Source of the DNA: Streptococcus mitis bv. 2 str. SK95
GTDB lineage: Bacteria > Bacillota > Bacilli > Lactobacillales > Streptococcaceae
Assembly: GCF_000222705.1 (NCBI RefSeq)
Contig: NZ_AFUB01000033.1
Location: forward strand, 30,796-94,795
Direction: 5' to 3'
DNA length: 64,000 nt
A model generated the notes under the pieces. That model was not told the origin of the DNA. It did not search any database and was given only the letters and a program-made list of their open reading frames with translations. Shown in pieces: positions 28,941 to 38,003 of the stretch (position 1 is the first letter of the stretch; every line of letters starts with the position of its first letter). Both the position numbers and the translations under genes were made by a program.

Positions 28941-31161
28941 AGTCTATCTTAGTAAAGTTTAGCATGAGTGAACTGATCAAAACAGATACAGAGCTAAAGG
29001 CCATGGCTAGACCTGCCAGTTCTGGGTTGAGCACCAGACCAATACCAGAAAAAACTCCTGCTGCAATCGGAATACCAATGAGGTTATAGATAGAAGCCCA
29101 GAAAAGATTGAGTAGAATACGATTAAAGGTCTTCTTACTCATATCAAAAGCACGTGCCAATCCTAGTAAATTGTTGGTTGTAAGGACAAGATCTGCGGAT
29201 TCAATGGCAATATCTGTCCCAGAGCCCATGGCAATTCCGACATCCGCTACACTGAGGGCTGGCGCATCATTGATGCCATCTCCAACAAAGGCAAGTTTAC
29301 CATTCTTTTGAAGCTTGTGAATTTCATGTGCCTTTTCCTCTGGCAAGACATTTGCAATCACTTCTTCAATTCCAATTTGCTCTGCAATCGCATGCGCTAC
29401 TCCAGCATTATCTCCGGTAAGCATGACCGTTCTAAGACCACGTTTTTTCAATTTAGCAATAGCTTCTCGAGCATTTTCCTTAGGGACATCCTGCAAGGCA
29501 ATTAAGCCTTTTAACTGACCATCCACGGATAGGAAGACAACTGTTTTTGCTTCTTTCTCAAGCAAATCAAATCGTTCTTGATAATCATGTGGAATAGCAA
29601 GGTCAGCTAAGAGCTTAGCATTCCCCAGCAAAACTTGTTTACCATTAATAATCCCAGTCACACCTTTTCCATGCAAGGCTTGGAAGTTTTCCACTGGGTA
29701 AAGGCTAATTCCTAGTTCAGATGCACGATTAACAATAGCTTGAGCTAGCGGGTGTTGAGATACATCTTCCAGTGAAGCAGCCAAGCTGATCACTTCTCCT
29801 TCATCTCCGACAACATCTGTCACTACTGGCTTCCCTTCGGTCAAGGTTCCTGTCTTATCAAAAACAACCGTTTGGACTTTTTGGATTTCCTGTAGAACTG
29901 TACCATTTTTGAGAAGAACCCCCATTTTGGCACTTCGTCCTGTTCCAACCATGAGTGCTGTCGGTGTCGCGAGTCCTAGTGCACAAGGACAGGCAATTAT
30001 CAAAACTGCTACTCCATAAAGAAGAGAAGTCACAAAGCTATCTCCAAGTAAAACAAACCAGACCCAAAAAGTAAGAAGTCCTAAAATGACAACTGCTGGT
30101 ACAAAAATCCCAGAAATCTTGTCGGTCAAATCTTGAATAGGAGCACGACTCGTTTGCGCTTTCTTCACAAAGTCCACAATCTGAGCCAACATAGTCTCAG
30201 AACCAACTTTTTCAGCTCTAAAGATGATCGTACCACTATTATTGATGGTTGAACCAATGACAGTATCACCAGCAGACTTATCTACTGGAATACTTTCCCC
30301 AGTCACCATTGACTCATCAATACTAGTTTCACCTTCTAAAACAATACCATCAACGGCAATTTTTTCACCTGGTCGAACGCGAATGAGATCCCCAACTTTG
30401 ACTTGTTCTAGAGGTATTTGAACATAAACATCATCACGCAAAACCTCTGCTGTTTTTGCTTGTAGGTCTAATAATTTTTCGACTGCTTGCGAAGCGTTTT
30501 TGCGCATGCGTTCTTCAAATACTGCACCTAAAAGAATGAAAAAGAGGAGAAATCCTGCAATTTCAAAATAAACAGGCAAACCAGTGAAGAGGGCAACTAA
30601 ACTATAGACATAAGCTACCAAGGTTCCTAGAGCTACCAAACTATCCATGTTGGCGTTATGTTTTTTAAAGCTAGCCCAAGCACTTCTGATATAAGGAACT
30701 CCAGATACCAACATAATGGGTGTCGTAGCTAAGAAAGTTCCCCAAAGCATGACTTGGTGACTAATTCCTCCTGTCGACAACCCAATCATGAGAATCACAA
30801 GAGGCACAGTAAAGATACTAGTAATCCAAAAACGCTGTAAAAGTGATAGAGATTTTCGAGTCTTCTCAACTACGGTATAACTCCCCTTTTGCATCTTCAT
30901 GCCACATGAAAATTCATGCTCACCCAATTCTTGAGGAGTAAAGCGAATGACTTTCTCCTCATCTACGCCGATTGGTTCTAGGATCCCTTCTTCTTCGAAG
31001 AGAACTTCTTTATAACAGTTTGATGGTGTCACACGATGAAAGGTAATCTCAGCAGGAATCCCTTTCTGCAGTTGAATGTGGGCTGGATGGTAGCCTTTGT
31101 CTGCCGTGATACGGATTTTTTGAACACCATTTTCAAGGCTTGCTTTTACAATTTCAGTCAT
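28939..31161 (-). CDS. copA: Copper-exporting P1B-type ATPase CopA
   Basis: 740 residues. The N-terminal ~95 residues form a cupredoxin-like domain with CYKEVLFEEEG and CGMKMQKGSY, similar to CupA, in place of the usual CxxC domain. The transport core has CPC in IIACPCALG, the phosphorylation site DKTGTLTEG (near 425), GDGINDAPAL and about eight membrane segments. It pumps Cu(I) out of the cell. The start overlaps nothing and is 9 bp after cupA. Order copY-cupA-copA matches the pneumococcal cop operon. Confidence 0.95.
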   Translation of the reverse strand: MTEIVKASLENGVQKIRITADKGYHPAHIQLQKGIPAEITFHRVTPSNCYKEVLFEEEGILEPIGVDEEKVIRFTPQELGEHEFSCGMKMQKGSYTVVEKTRKSLSLLQRFWITSIFTVPLVILMIGLSTGGISHQVMLWGTFLATTPIMLVSGVPYIRSAWASFKKHNANMDSLVALGTLVAYVYSLVALFTGLPVYFEIAGFLLFFILLGAVFEERMRKNASQAVEKLLDLQAKTAEVLRDDVYVQIPLEQVKVGDLIRVRPGEKIAVDGIVLEGETSIDESMVTGESIPVDKSAGDTVIGSTINNSGTIIFRAEKVGSETMLAQIVDFVKKAQTSRAPIQDLTDKISGIFVPAVVILGLLTFWVWFVLLGDSFVTSLLYGVAVLIIACPCALGLATPTALMVGTGRSAKMGVLLKNGTVLQEIQKVQTVVFDKTGTLTEGKPVVTDVVGDEGEVISLAASLEDVSQHPLAQAIVNRASELGISLYPVENFQALHGKGVTGIINGKQVLLGNAKLLADLAIPHDYQERFDLLEKEAKTVVFLSVDGQLKGLIALQDVPKENAREAIAKLKKRGLRTVMLTGDNAGVAHAIAEQIGIEEVIANVLPEEKAHEIHKLQKNGKLAFVGDGINDAPALSVADVGIAMGSGTDIAIESADLVLTTNNLLGLARAFDMSKKTFNRILLNLFWASIYNLIGIPIAAGVFSGIGLVLNPELAGLAMAFSSVSVLISSLMLNFTKID

Positions 31162-31170
31162 AATATTCTC

Positions 31171-31542
31171 CTATTCTACAATCATCTTACCGTGCATCAT
31201 ATTCATGCCACAAGAGAAACCATACTCACCTGCTTCTTCAGGTGTGATTTCAACCACATATTGGTCTCCTATAGGCAGATCTGCATGCACTCCAAAGTCT
31301 GGAAAAACGATTTGATCCAAGCAAGGTGAAGGATCTTTTCGATCAAAAATAATGCGAGCAGGTTGCGATTTTTTGAGGATAATGGTTTCTGGAGTATATC
31401 CTCCCATGACCTCCACTCGAATTTCTTGATAGCCATTCTTTTGCTGAGCTCTCTTAGCATCTTCTTGCGGTTTTTTGAAAAACCAAAAGAGGATAAAAGC
31501 AATCATTCCTAAAACAACAATAGATACAAATAGATTTAACAT
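31171..31542 (-). CDS. cupA: Membrane-anchored copper chaperone CupA
   Basis: A 123-residue protein with one N-terminal membrane anchor (about 3-24) and a cupredoxin-like domain. Copper-binding residues are seen as DPSPCLDQ and YGFSCGMNMMHGKM, rich in Cys and Met. CupA binds Cu(I) and hands it to CopA; its soluble domain is clearly related to the N-terminus of the CopA encoded next to it. AAAGGAG precedes ATG 31542. It is in the middle of copY-cupA-copA. Confidence 0.93.
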   Translation of the reverse strand: MLNLFVSIVVLGMIAFILFWFFKKPQEDAKRAQQKNGYQEIRVEVMGGYTPETIILKKSQPARIIFDRKDPSPCLDQIVFPDFGVHADLPIGDQYVVEITPEEAGEYGFSCGMNMMHGKMIVE

Positions 31543-31552
31543 AGCGTCTCCT

Positions 31553-31948
31553 TTACATACAATTACATTTTACTTCAGCAACTGCCCTGGCTTTCTTTTC
31601 AGAAATCACAGCTTCCAAGTCTGCCAGATCAGTCAAAGTAAAATCACATTCGACAATCAAATCAGCCAACAAGTTCTTAATCCTACGAGAACAAACCTTG
31701 TCCTTGATATCTTGGACAAGTAAATCCCGACTTTGGTCCAAAGTTAAAAGGGCTGAATAGACAAAGAACTTGCCTTCTTTTTTCCTTGTCAGACACTCTT
31801 TCTCAACCAAACGAGCCAAAAGAGTTTGAATGGTCGACTTGGACCAGTCGAACCGCTCCGCCAGAACCCTGATCAAATCCGTACTGGTCTGCTCTCCTTG
31901 CATCCAAATAATCTTCATGACCTGCCATTCTGCATCTGAAATCTGCAT
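31553..31948 (-). CDS. copY: Copper-responsive repressor CopY
   Basis: 131 residues of the BlaI/MecI/CopY family. The winged helix (DAEWQVMKIIWMQGEQTSTDLI, then KSTIQTLLARLVEKECLTRKK) is at the N-terminus. The tail ends KCNCM, so it keeps one CxC pair; the second CxC of some relatives is absent. ATG 31948 with AGGAGG is chosen over a GTG at 31954. It represses its own operon through two operators directly upstream. Confidence 0.93.
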   Translation of the reverse strand: MQISDAEWQVMKIIWMQGEQTSTDLIRVLAERFDWSKSTIQTLLARLVEKECLTRKKEGKFFVYSALLTLDQSRDLLVQDIKDKVCSRRIKNLLADLIVECDFTLTDLADLEAVISEKKARAVAEVKCNCM

Positions 31949-31966
31949 AATCACACCTCCTAAATC

Positions 31967-32016
31967 TACATTTGTCGATTACAGTTATTAGTATACTCCG
32001 AAAATCTACATTTGTC
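31967..32016 (-). promoter_or_regulatory. cop promoter with two CopY operators
   Basis: GACAAATGTA matches the streptococcal cop box KACANNTGTA and occurs twice, at 32016-32007 and 31976-31967, exactly 40 bp apart. On the minus strand TTGACA of the first box region, 17 bases, and TATACT form the promoter. One operator overlaps the -35 box and the other lies just past the transcription start. Confidence 0.9.
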
Positions 32017-32020
32017 AACT

Positions 32021-32048
32021 AAAAAGAACTGATGCTATGCATCAGTTC
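32021..32048 (-). terminator. Terminator after pyrE
   Basis: GAACTGAT and ATCAGTTC pair around a seven-base loop, followed by TTTTT on the minus strand. It lies between pyrE and the cop promoter. Confidence 0.85.
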
Positions 32049-32074
32049 CATCAAAATCTAAGAAATGAGTTTCT

Positions 32075-32704
32075 CTATCCTTGCCAATTTTCTTGGTCTT
32101 CTTTGAATCGTTTTAAGAGAGCTAATCCCTCTGGTGTGATATAACCTTCTTCTTGAGCTAAGTGGATGAGCTCGCTGTAGTTTGAGAGAGTCACCAGTTT
32201 CACGCCTGCGTTTGCAAAGTTCTTATCTGCTTTTGCTAGTTGATAGCTAAAAATAGCTACGACACCGAGAACATCTGCTCCTTCACGCTTGGCAGCTGCT
32301 ACCGCTTCGAGAACTGAACCACCAGTTGAGATCAGGTCTTCTACAATTACCATTTTTTGCCCCTGGGCTACACGGCCTTCGATTTGGTTTCCGGCTCCGT
32401 GGTCTTTTGGTTTGCTACGGATATAAGCAAATGGTAGGTTCATCTTGTCCGCGATGATAGCTCCGTGTGGAATCCCTGCTGTCGCAGTTCCTGCAATCAC
32501 TTCAACCTCTGGAAAGGCTACTTTGATAGCATTCACAAAACCATTTTCAATCAAGGTTCTAGTTTCTGGGTAAGCCAGAGTCACGCGGTTATCTGTATAG
32601 ATAGGTGACTTGATCCCAGATGCCCAAGTGAAAGGCTCTTCTGGTTTGAGATAAACTGCTTGAATTTTCAATAGATGGCTAGCAATGTCTCTAGCAAGTG
32701 TCAT
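32075..32704 (-). CDS. pyrE: Orotate phosphoribosyltransferase
   Basis: A 209-residue PRTase that makes orotidine-5'-phosphate. The PRPP-binding motif [17 protein letters not shown] is near residues 118-134 and the family segment [16 protein letters not shown] near 24-39. AAGGAG precedes ATG 32704. It follows pyrF by 42 bp and shares its PyrR-controlled leader, so both act in UMP synthesis. Confidence 0.96.
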   Translation of the reverse strand: MTLARDIASHLLKIQAVYLKPEEPFTWASGIKSPIYTDNRVTLAYPETRTLIENGFVNAIKVAFPEVEVIAGTATAGIPHGAIIADKMNLPFAYIRSKPKDHGAGNQIEGRVAQGQKMVIVEDLISTGGSVLEAVAAAKREGADVLGVVAIFSYQLAKADKNFANAGVKLVTLSNYSELIHLAQEEGYITPEGLALLKRFKEDQENWQG

Positions 32705-32746
32705 GGTATACTCCTTCTTATCCTTAAATCTATAATCAAATACGCT

Positions 32747-33448
32747 TTAGACCCAGTCGCGTGTCCATTCTTCCTTGATAGCATGGTAGGCTGCTACAGG
32801 ATCTTCTGCCTGTGTGATAGGACGGCCTACTACAATGTAGTCACTACCGATTTGATAGGCCTGACCAGGGGTCACTACGCGTTTTTGATCCGCTGCTTCA
32901 GCACCTGCTGGTCGAATACCTGGTGTCAAGCAGATAAAATCTTCGTTTGTCGCCTCCTTGATGAGTTGGGCTTCTTGGGCTGAGCAAACCACTCCATCCA
33001 ATCCAGCTTCAGCTGTTTTCTTAGCATAGTGAATCACTGATTCTTGCAGACTAGTTTGGATATTTTGACAGTCTTGCATCTGTTCCTCGGATGTTGAGGT
33101 CAATTGGGTCACCGCGATAAGAATCCCTTGATCACCAAGGCCTTCACGCGCAGCCTGCATCATCTCAAGTCCACCTGCAGCCTGAACATTGGTCATATCG
33201 ACACCCAGACTTGACAAGATTTTCATGGTTGACTTGACTGTATTTGGAATATCATGCAACTTGAGATCCAAAAAAACACTATGTCCCAATGATTTCAAAT
33301 AACGCACAACTTCGGGCCCTACTGCATAGTAGATTTCCATTCCTACCTTGACATAGAGTTTTTCCTCTGCTGGAAAAAGGGCTAAAAATTCTTTGGCTTC
33401 CTCGAAACTTGGAAAATCCAGAGCAATGACTGGGCGACTCTCACGCAT
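32747..33448 (-). CDS. pyrF: Orotidine-5'-phosphate decarboxylase
   Basis: A 233-residue TIM barrel that decarboxylates OMP to UMP. The catalytic motif [11 protein letters not shown] is near residues 60-70, with ALDFPS at the N-terminus and TPGIRP near 185. AGGAG precedes ATG 33448. It is the first gene after a PyrR attenuator and is followed by pyrE, as in pneumococci. Confidence 0.96.
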   Translation of the reverse strand: MRESRPVIALDFPSFEEAKEFLALFPAEEKLYVKVGMEIYYAVGPEVVRYLKSLGHSVFLDLKLHDIPNTVKSTMKILSSLGVDMTNVQAAGGLEMMQAAREGLGDQGILIAVTQLTSTSEEQMQDCQNIQTSLQESVIHYAKKTAEAGLDGVVCSAQEAQLIKEATNEDFICLTPGIRPAGAEAADQKRVVTPGQAYQIGSDYIVVGRPITQAEDPVAAYHAIKEEWTRDWV

Positions 33449-33482
33449 TCTTTTCTCCTATTCTTTGTTAACAGTCCATTGC

Positions 33483-33600
33483 AAAAAAAAGGAACCTGCT
33501 AGCAGCTAGGTTCCACGAAAAACGGGTAGTTTCCACCCTTTCACTGTCTAACCTTAGCTGCCTCTCTGGACTGCTTTAAAAGTTTTCTACTATTCTATTA
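33483..33600 (-). promoter_or_regulatory. PyrR-type transcription attenuator before pyrF
   Basis: On the minus strand the leader contains AGTCCAGAGAGGC (about 33573-33560), the classic PyrR-binding loop. An alternative pairing region follows, and then a strong terminator hairpin with GGAACCT and AGGTTCC arms and eight T residues (33514-33483). With UMP, PyrR would favour the terminator and shut off pyrF-pyrE. Confidence 0.88.
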
Positions 33601-33637
33601 TTTATAACGACACTTGTCAAGTAAAAACTGAAGATTC

Positions 33638-34756
33638 TTATTCTTGTTTCTTTTCTTCAGCTTTTTTTTCTTCCTGTTTTTTCTTCTCTGCTTCTTTAGC
33701 TTCTTGTTTAGCCTTTTCCTCAGCTTCTTCTAAACGTTTATCAGCTAGGCTGGTACTATAAATTCCTGCCTCCATATCGATGAAGCTCGGTTCTGTTAAC
33801 TGTGGCTTGATTTTGCTGTAATAAGGCAATTTCTTACTCAACTCTGACAAGGGAACCAAAATCTCATCTGTGTCCAGCATGGTAATTTTTAAAAGATCGG
33901 CAGTTGCTTTACTTGGAGCTAGTTCGATCTTCTGGATTTGACTCTTTATATCCTCACTGATGCTAGAAAGACCCGTTATCAAATCCTTCACCTGCTGCTC
34001 ATCGTTAAAGGTGACTGTTAGGTAGGTCTCAGGCAGGTTCAAAAGGTTGACAGGGCTTGAGTCAATTGTTCCACTAGATAGGATTGGATAGTGGTCTTCA
34101 CCTGTCACATAGTAGCCAACAATCTCAAACTCTTTGACTTCAATCGTAAAGTTTGTCGGAAATTTGTAGTCAATCTTTGCTGACTCTATCCAGTGATTAG
34201 ACTTGATCTTCTCAGCGTGCTTCTCCTTGTTCCATAACAAAGACAAGGTATAGTCACTATCCTGAATGCCAGAAACCTGTTTAATGTCATCCGCTTGAGT
34301 CTGGACATTGCCCTTAACCTCGATATGCTTGATAGTCGAAAGAGGGGTCAAGAGATAGATAGAAAGGAGAAGAACCAGAACACTCGGTACCAAGATACTC
34401 ACAGCTCGCCAAATATGAACAGGCGCAATTTTAGGCTTGGCAGGTTTTTCTGGTTTTTCTTTTTTCTTCTTCTCTTTTTCCTCTTTGACTTTAGGATCAT
34501 CCTTTTTAGATTTTTCTTCTTTTTCGGATGGTTCCTTGTCTGGAACAGTTTCGCTCTGGTCGGAATCACTTGATGACTTCTTACTTTCCTCTAACGACTT
34601 AGAGTTTTTCCCCATTCGAGCTTGTTTTTCCTTTTCCTTCTCCTCAGCTAGGGCAGCTTCTTCCTCAGCCTTCTTCTTCAGGTATTCCTGGTTTCGTTTC
34701 TGCCATTCAGACAATTCTTGTTTCTGGTTTGATTCTTTGTTCTTATCCTTTGACAT
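33638..34756 (-). CDS. divIB: Cell division protein DivIB/FtsQ
   Basis: 372 residues. The first ~110 residues are a cytoplasmic, highly charged Lys/Glu/Ser region. One membrane segment follows (about 117-138, AVSILVPSVLVLLLSIYLL). The outer part starts with a POTRA domain (IKHIEVKGNVQTQADDIKQ) and a beta domain, and ends in a long Glu/Lys-rich helical tail. It works with FtsL and DivIC at the septum. It is 9 bp after murG. Codon use in the charged tails is low-complexity. Confidence 0.93.
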   Translation of the reverse strand: MSKDKNKESNQKQELSEWQKRNQEYLKKKAEEEAALAEEKEKEKQARMGKNSKSLEESKKSSSDSDQSETVPDKEPSEKEEKSKKDDPKVKEEKEKKKKEKPEKPAKPKIAPVHIWRAVSILVPSVLVLLLSIYLLTPLSTIKHIEVKGNVQTQADDIKQVSGIQDSDYTLSLLWNKEKHAEKIKSNHWIESAKIDYKFPTNFTIEVKEFEIVGYYVTGEDHYPILSSGTIDSSPVNLLNLPETYLTVTFNDEQQVKDLITGLSSISEDIKSQIQKIELAPSKATADLLKITMLDTDEILVPLSELSKKLPYYSKIKPQLTEPSFIDMEAGIYSTSLADKRLEEAEEKAKQEAKEAEKKKQEEKKAEEKKQE

Positions 34757-34765
34757 TGATTTTCC

Positions 34766-35824
34766 TTATGATAAGTCTTTTCTTAGTAGGGCATAAAAAT
34801 CATCAAGAGATTTCAACTCAGTTGAAGCCCTCATATTAGCTTGGTATTGGTCCTTGTAACTAAGCAGGTGACTGAGTTTCTCCTCCAAGCTTTCCAAGGT
34901 CAAGTCACTTTCTTGAAGTTCTTCTGCGTAGCCTTTCTTAACAAAGTAGGCTGCATTTTCAATCTGGTCTCCTCGACTTGCTTCACGACCCAATGGTACG
35001 ATGAGATGGAGTTTCGCCATTGCCAAAAGCTCAAAAATTGTGTTGGCACCACCACGCGTCACCACCACATCTGCCATCTCCATCAAGGGTTGATAGAGGT
35101 CCGTCACATAGTCAATACGGAAGAGATTTTGACTCAATTCATTGAGGCTAGAATCTCCAGTGAGATTGATAATATCGTAACGTTCGGTCAGTTCTTGCTT
35201 ATGATCCGTCACCAATTGGTTAAATACACGAGCTCCTGCAGAACCACCGACAAATAATACAGTTGGCAATTTAGGATCAAAGTGGGTTTGGATATCCACC
35301 AACTCGTCTGGTTCAGGAGTTTTTTGGTCTGAAACCTTGGTTACAGCTCCCACATGCTCGACTTTTACGAGACCAGCAGCCTGCTCAAAGGTTGAATACA
35401 TCTTGGTTGCGAATTTATAGGCAATTTTATTGGCCAAGCCCATAGATAGGTCCGATTCGTGAATAAAGACTGGCACTCTTGACACACGCGCTGCGATAAC
35501 AGGCGGTACTGAGACAAATCCTCCCTTAGAAAAAAGAGCTTGTGGACGAAGTCTTAGCATGATAAAAAGGGATTGGACGATACCCCAGGCAACTTTAAAG
35601 ACATCCAGCATGTTTTGCCATGAGAAATAACGACGCAACTTCCCAGTCGCAATGGAGTGGAAGGTCACATTTAAGCCTGATTTGAGGATTTCTTGGTGTT
35701 CGATTCCGTGTTTATCACCAATATAGTGAACTTCCCAGCCGTCTTCGATGAACTTAGGCATTAACAAAAGGTTGAGGGTAACATGTCCAACCGTTCCCCC
35801 ACCAGTAAATACTATTTTTTTCAT
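34766..35824 (-). CDS. murG: UDP-GlcNAc transferase MurG
   Basis: A 352-residue GT28 glycosyltransferase that adds GlcNAc to lipid I to make lipid II at the inner face of the membrane. The Gly-rich loop [10 protein letters not shown] is at residues 5-14, and [22 protein letters not shown] marks the UDP-GlcNAc site near 255-276. AAAGGA precedes ATG 35824. It is 1 bp after murD and 9 bp before divIB, forming the usual streptococcal murD-murG-divIB operon. Confidence 0.96.
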   Translation of the reverse strand: MKKIVFTGGGTVGHVTLNLLLMPKFIEDGWEVHYIGDKHGIEHQEILKSGLNVTFHSIATGKLRRYFSWQNMLDVFKVAWGIVQSLFIMLRLRPQALFSKGGFVSVPPVIAARVSRVPVFIHESDLSMGLANKIAYKFATKMYSTFEQAAGLVKVEHVGAVTKVSDQKTPEPDELVDIQTHFDPKLPTVLFVGGSAGARVFNQLVTDHKQELTERYDIINLTGDSSLNELSQNLFRIDYVTDLYQPLMEMADVVVTRGGANTIFELLAMAKLHLIVPLGREASRGDQIENAAYFVKKGYAEELQESDLTLESLEEKLSHLLSYKDQYQANMRASTELKSLDDFYALLRKDLS

Positions 35825-35825
35825 A

Positions 35826-37178
35826 TTATTCCTTTAACTCCGCTACTGTGTCGATGAAAAGATCTCCACGTACTTCAAAGTTAGCATACATATCCCAGCT
35901 AGCATTGGCAGGACTGAGGAGAACCACATCTCCTTGAGTCGCGAGCTCATAGGCCTTGCGGGTCGCATCTGCAATATCTGTCGCATCCACATAAGCCACA
36001 CCAGCCTTCTCCGCTGCCCGTTTGACACGTTCTGCAGACTGACCGAGGATGACCATCTTCTTGAGCCCAGTAATATCTGGAACCAATTCGTCAAACTCAT
36101 TGCCACGGTCCAAACCACCTGCAATTAAGATAACCTTACTGTTGTCAAATCCTGACAAGGCTTTTTGAGTGGCCAAGATATTGGTTGATTTACTGTCGTT
36201 ATAAAATTTCACACCCTTAATCTCATCCACAAATTGGAGACGGTGTTTTACACCACCAAAGGCTGAAAGAGTTTCCTTGATGGTTTGGTTGTCTACACCA
36301 CGAAGCTTAGCTACTGCAATGGTCGCAAGGGCATTTTCTACATTGTGGCCACCTGGAACACCGATTTCACTCGCTGCCATGACCACTTCCCCACGGAAGT
36401 AAAGTTGACCATCTGCTAGATAGGCTCCATCAACCTTTTCCAGTGTTGAAAATGGAACAACAGTGGCTTGTGTTTTGCTAGCCAATTCTTTTGCCAAATC
36501 TTGGTTAAAGTTCAAGACAAGGAAATCAGCTGCTGTCATCTTGTTCTGGATATTCCACTTAGCTGCCACATACTCCTCAAAAGAACCATGGTAGTCGATA
36601 TGAGTGGGCATGAGGTTTGTAATAACCGCAATCTCAGGATGGAATTCTTGGACACCCATCAGTTGGAAAGAAGAAAGTTCCATGACAAGCGTGTCCTTGG
36701 CTGTCGCAGTTTGAGCCACTTGACTAGCAGGATAGCCGATATTCCCTGATAGGAGACCATGTTGCCCAGCAGCAGTCAAAACTTCCCCAATCATAGTCGT
36801 TGTGGTTGTTTTCCCATTTGAACCAGTGATACCGATAATTGGCGCTTCCGAGATCAAGTAAGCCAACTCCACCTCAGTCAAGACTGGAATCCCCTTTGCC
36901 AATGCTTTTTCAATCATGGGATTGCTATACGGGATACCTGGATTTTTCACCATCAGAGCGAAATCTTCATCCAAGAGCTCCAAAGGATGCCCTCCAGTGA
37001 CAACCTTGATTCCCTCTTCTAGCAAGCTTTGAGCAGCAGGATTTTCCTCAAAAGGCTTGCCGTCATTTACTGTCACAATAGCACCTAGCTTGTCCAGCAA
37101 ACGAGCCGCAGACTCACCAGACTTAGCCAAACCTAAAACAAGGACTTTCTTATTTTTAAACTGATCGATTACTTTCAT
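35826..37178 (-). CDS. murD: UDP-MurNAc-L-alanine:D-glutamate ligase MurD
   Basis: A 450-residue Mur ligase that adds D-Glu to UDP-MurNAc-L-Ala. The ATP loop [12 protein letters not shown] is near residues 115-126. The N-terminal [13 protein letters not shown] binds UDP, and the C-terminal segment [12 protein letters not shown] near 420 is conserved in MurD. It leads the murD-murG-divIB operon. Confidence 0.96.
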   Translation of the reverse strand: MKVIDQFKNKKVLVLGLAKSGESAARLLDKLGAIVTVNDGKPFEENPAAQSLLEEGIKVVTGGHPLELLDEDFALMVKNPGIPYSNPMIEKALAKGIPVLTEVELAYLISEAPIIGITGSNGKTTTTTMIGEVLTAAGQHGLLSGNIGYPASQVAQTATAKDTLVMELSSFQLMGVQEFHPEIAVITNLMPTHIDYHGSFEEYVAAKWNIQNKMTAADFLVLNFNQDLAKELASKTQATVVPFSTLEKVDGAYLADGQLYFRGEVVMAASEIGVPGGHNVENALATIAVAKLRGVDNQTIKETLSAFGGVKHRLQFVDEIKGVKFYNDSKSTNILATQKALSGFDNSKVILIAGGLDRGNEFDELVPDITGLKKMVILGQSAERVKRAAEKAGVAYVDATDIADATRKAYELATQGDVVLLSPANASWDMYANFEVRGDLFIDTVAELKE

Positions 37179-37228
37179 GTCTCAAACTCCATTTCTACTC
37201 CTACTATTTTACCATTTTTATGGAAATA

Positions 37229-37260
37229 AAAAAGCCACAAAGTGTATTTGTGACTCTTTC
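37229..37260 (-). terminator. Terminator downstream of the thioesterase and ABC remnant
   Basis: GAAAGAGTCACAAA and TTTGTGGCTTTTTT pair around TACAC on the minus strand, with a T-rich end. It lies upstream of murD. Confidence 0.75.
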
Positions 37261-37281
37261 TTCTAACTTAATGTTCTCTTA

Positions 37282-37465
37282 TCATCGATGAGATAAATCG
37301 GTAACTCGAATCGCTTAATTCGCTTGCTCCCAGATAAGAGGATTGTGGGTCGCAATAATAATCGTTCGATTCGGATTTTTTAGAGATTCTAATATAGAAA
37401 GTAGCTCCTCAGAATTTTTGGGGTCTAGTGAAGCAGTTGGTTCATCTGCGAGAATCAAAACTAAC
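37282..37465 (-). pseudogene. Remnant of an ABC transporter ATPase
   Basis: Only the C-terminal third of an ABC ATPase remains: LILADEPTASLDPKN (Walker B and D-loop), then RTIIIATHNPLIWEQA with the switch His. The Walker A part is missing, because the similarity stops at the inverted repeat at 37466. A TAA at 37315-37317 interrupts the frame before a normal tail (IRVTDLSHR) that ends at 37282. Both a truncation and a nonsense change are therefore visible. It is a decayed gene left by an insertion or deletion. Confidence 0.8.
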
Positions 37466-37513
37466 CTGCACTCCAAAAGTTCGACAGAGAAATGTCTAAC
37501 TCTTAGAGTGCAG
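37466..37513. repeat. 48-bp imperfect inverted repeat resembling fused IS ends
   Basis: CTGCACTCCAAAAGTTCG at the left pairs with CTAACTCTTAGAGTGCAG at the right, with the outer eight bases perfect. Such CTGCAC-type ends resemble termini of IS3-family elements in streptococci. No transposase lies between, so it could be a scar or a very small element. It marks exactly where the ABC ATPase similarity ends. Confidence 0.5.
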
Positions 37514-37529
37514 TTCAACTCTCAGTACT

Positions 37530-37934
37530 TTATATCCTCACCTGTCTTTCTTCTGACCTTTGTCCTGTGACAAACATGGTGAAGGTTGCTTTGCAGACAT
37601 TTCTGCCCTCTTGATTGGTGATATCGACATCTACGACACAGGTTGTACGACCTTGGTGGACACATTCTCCTTTAATGGTCAGCACATCGTCGAGTTTTCC
37701 TGCCTTGAGGTAGTTGATAGAGGACTGAAGCGTCACTCCATCTAGCCCTAGTGAAATGACCACCAAACCACTAATCTGATCACAAAGGGTAAAGAGATAG
37801 CCACCATGGGCATTGCCATAGTAGTTGAGCGACGAGTCCACTACTTTGGTCGTCACCTCAACGTGACCATCTCTCATTTGTTCAATTTCGTAATTTTCAA
37901 AGGCAGATATAGCGTCAAAATGAAAATCTTTCAT
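37530..37934 (-). CDS. PaaI-like hotdog thioesterase
   Basis: A 134-residue hotdog-fold protein. NYYGNAHGGYLFTLCDQISGLV is the PaaI signature, where Asn/His-Gly-Gly precede the central helix. INYLKAG and LTIKGECVHQGRTTCVVDVDI follow. It probably hydrolyses an acyl-CoA in the cytoplasm; the substrate is unknown. GGAGG precedes ATG 37934. The C-terminus runs close to the IS-like repeat but looks complete. Confidence 0.85.
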   Translation of the reverse strand: MKDFHFDAISAFENYEIEQMRDGHVEVTTKVVDSSLNYYGNAHGGYLFTLCDQISGLVVISLGLDGVTLQSSINYLKAGKLDDVLTIKGECVHQGRTTCVVDVDITNQEGRNVCKATFTMFVTGQRSEERQVRI

Positions 37935-38003
37935 ATTTTCCTCCTAAATTTCAAACACTATATCATACTACTACTTTTTACAAGACTAGGCAAGAGTTAT
38001 TCA

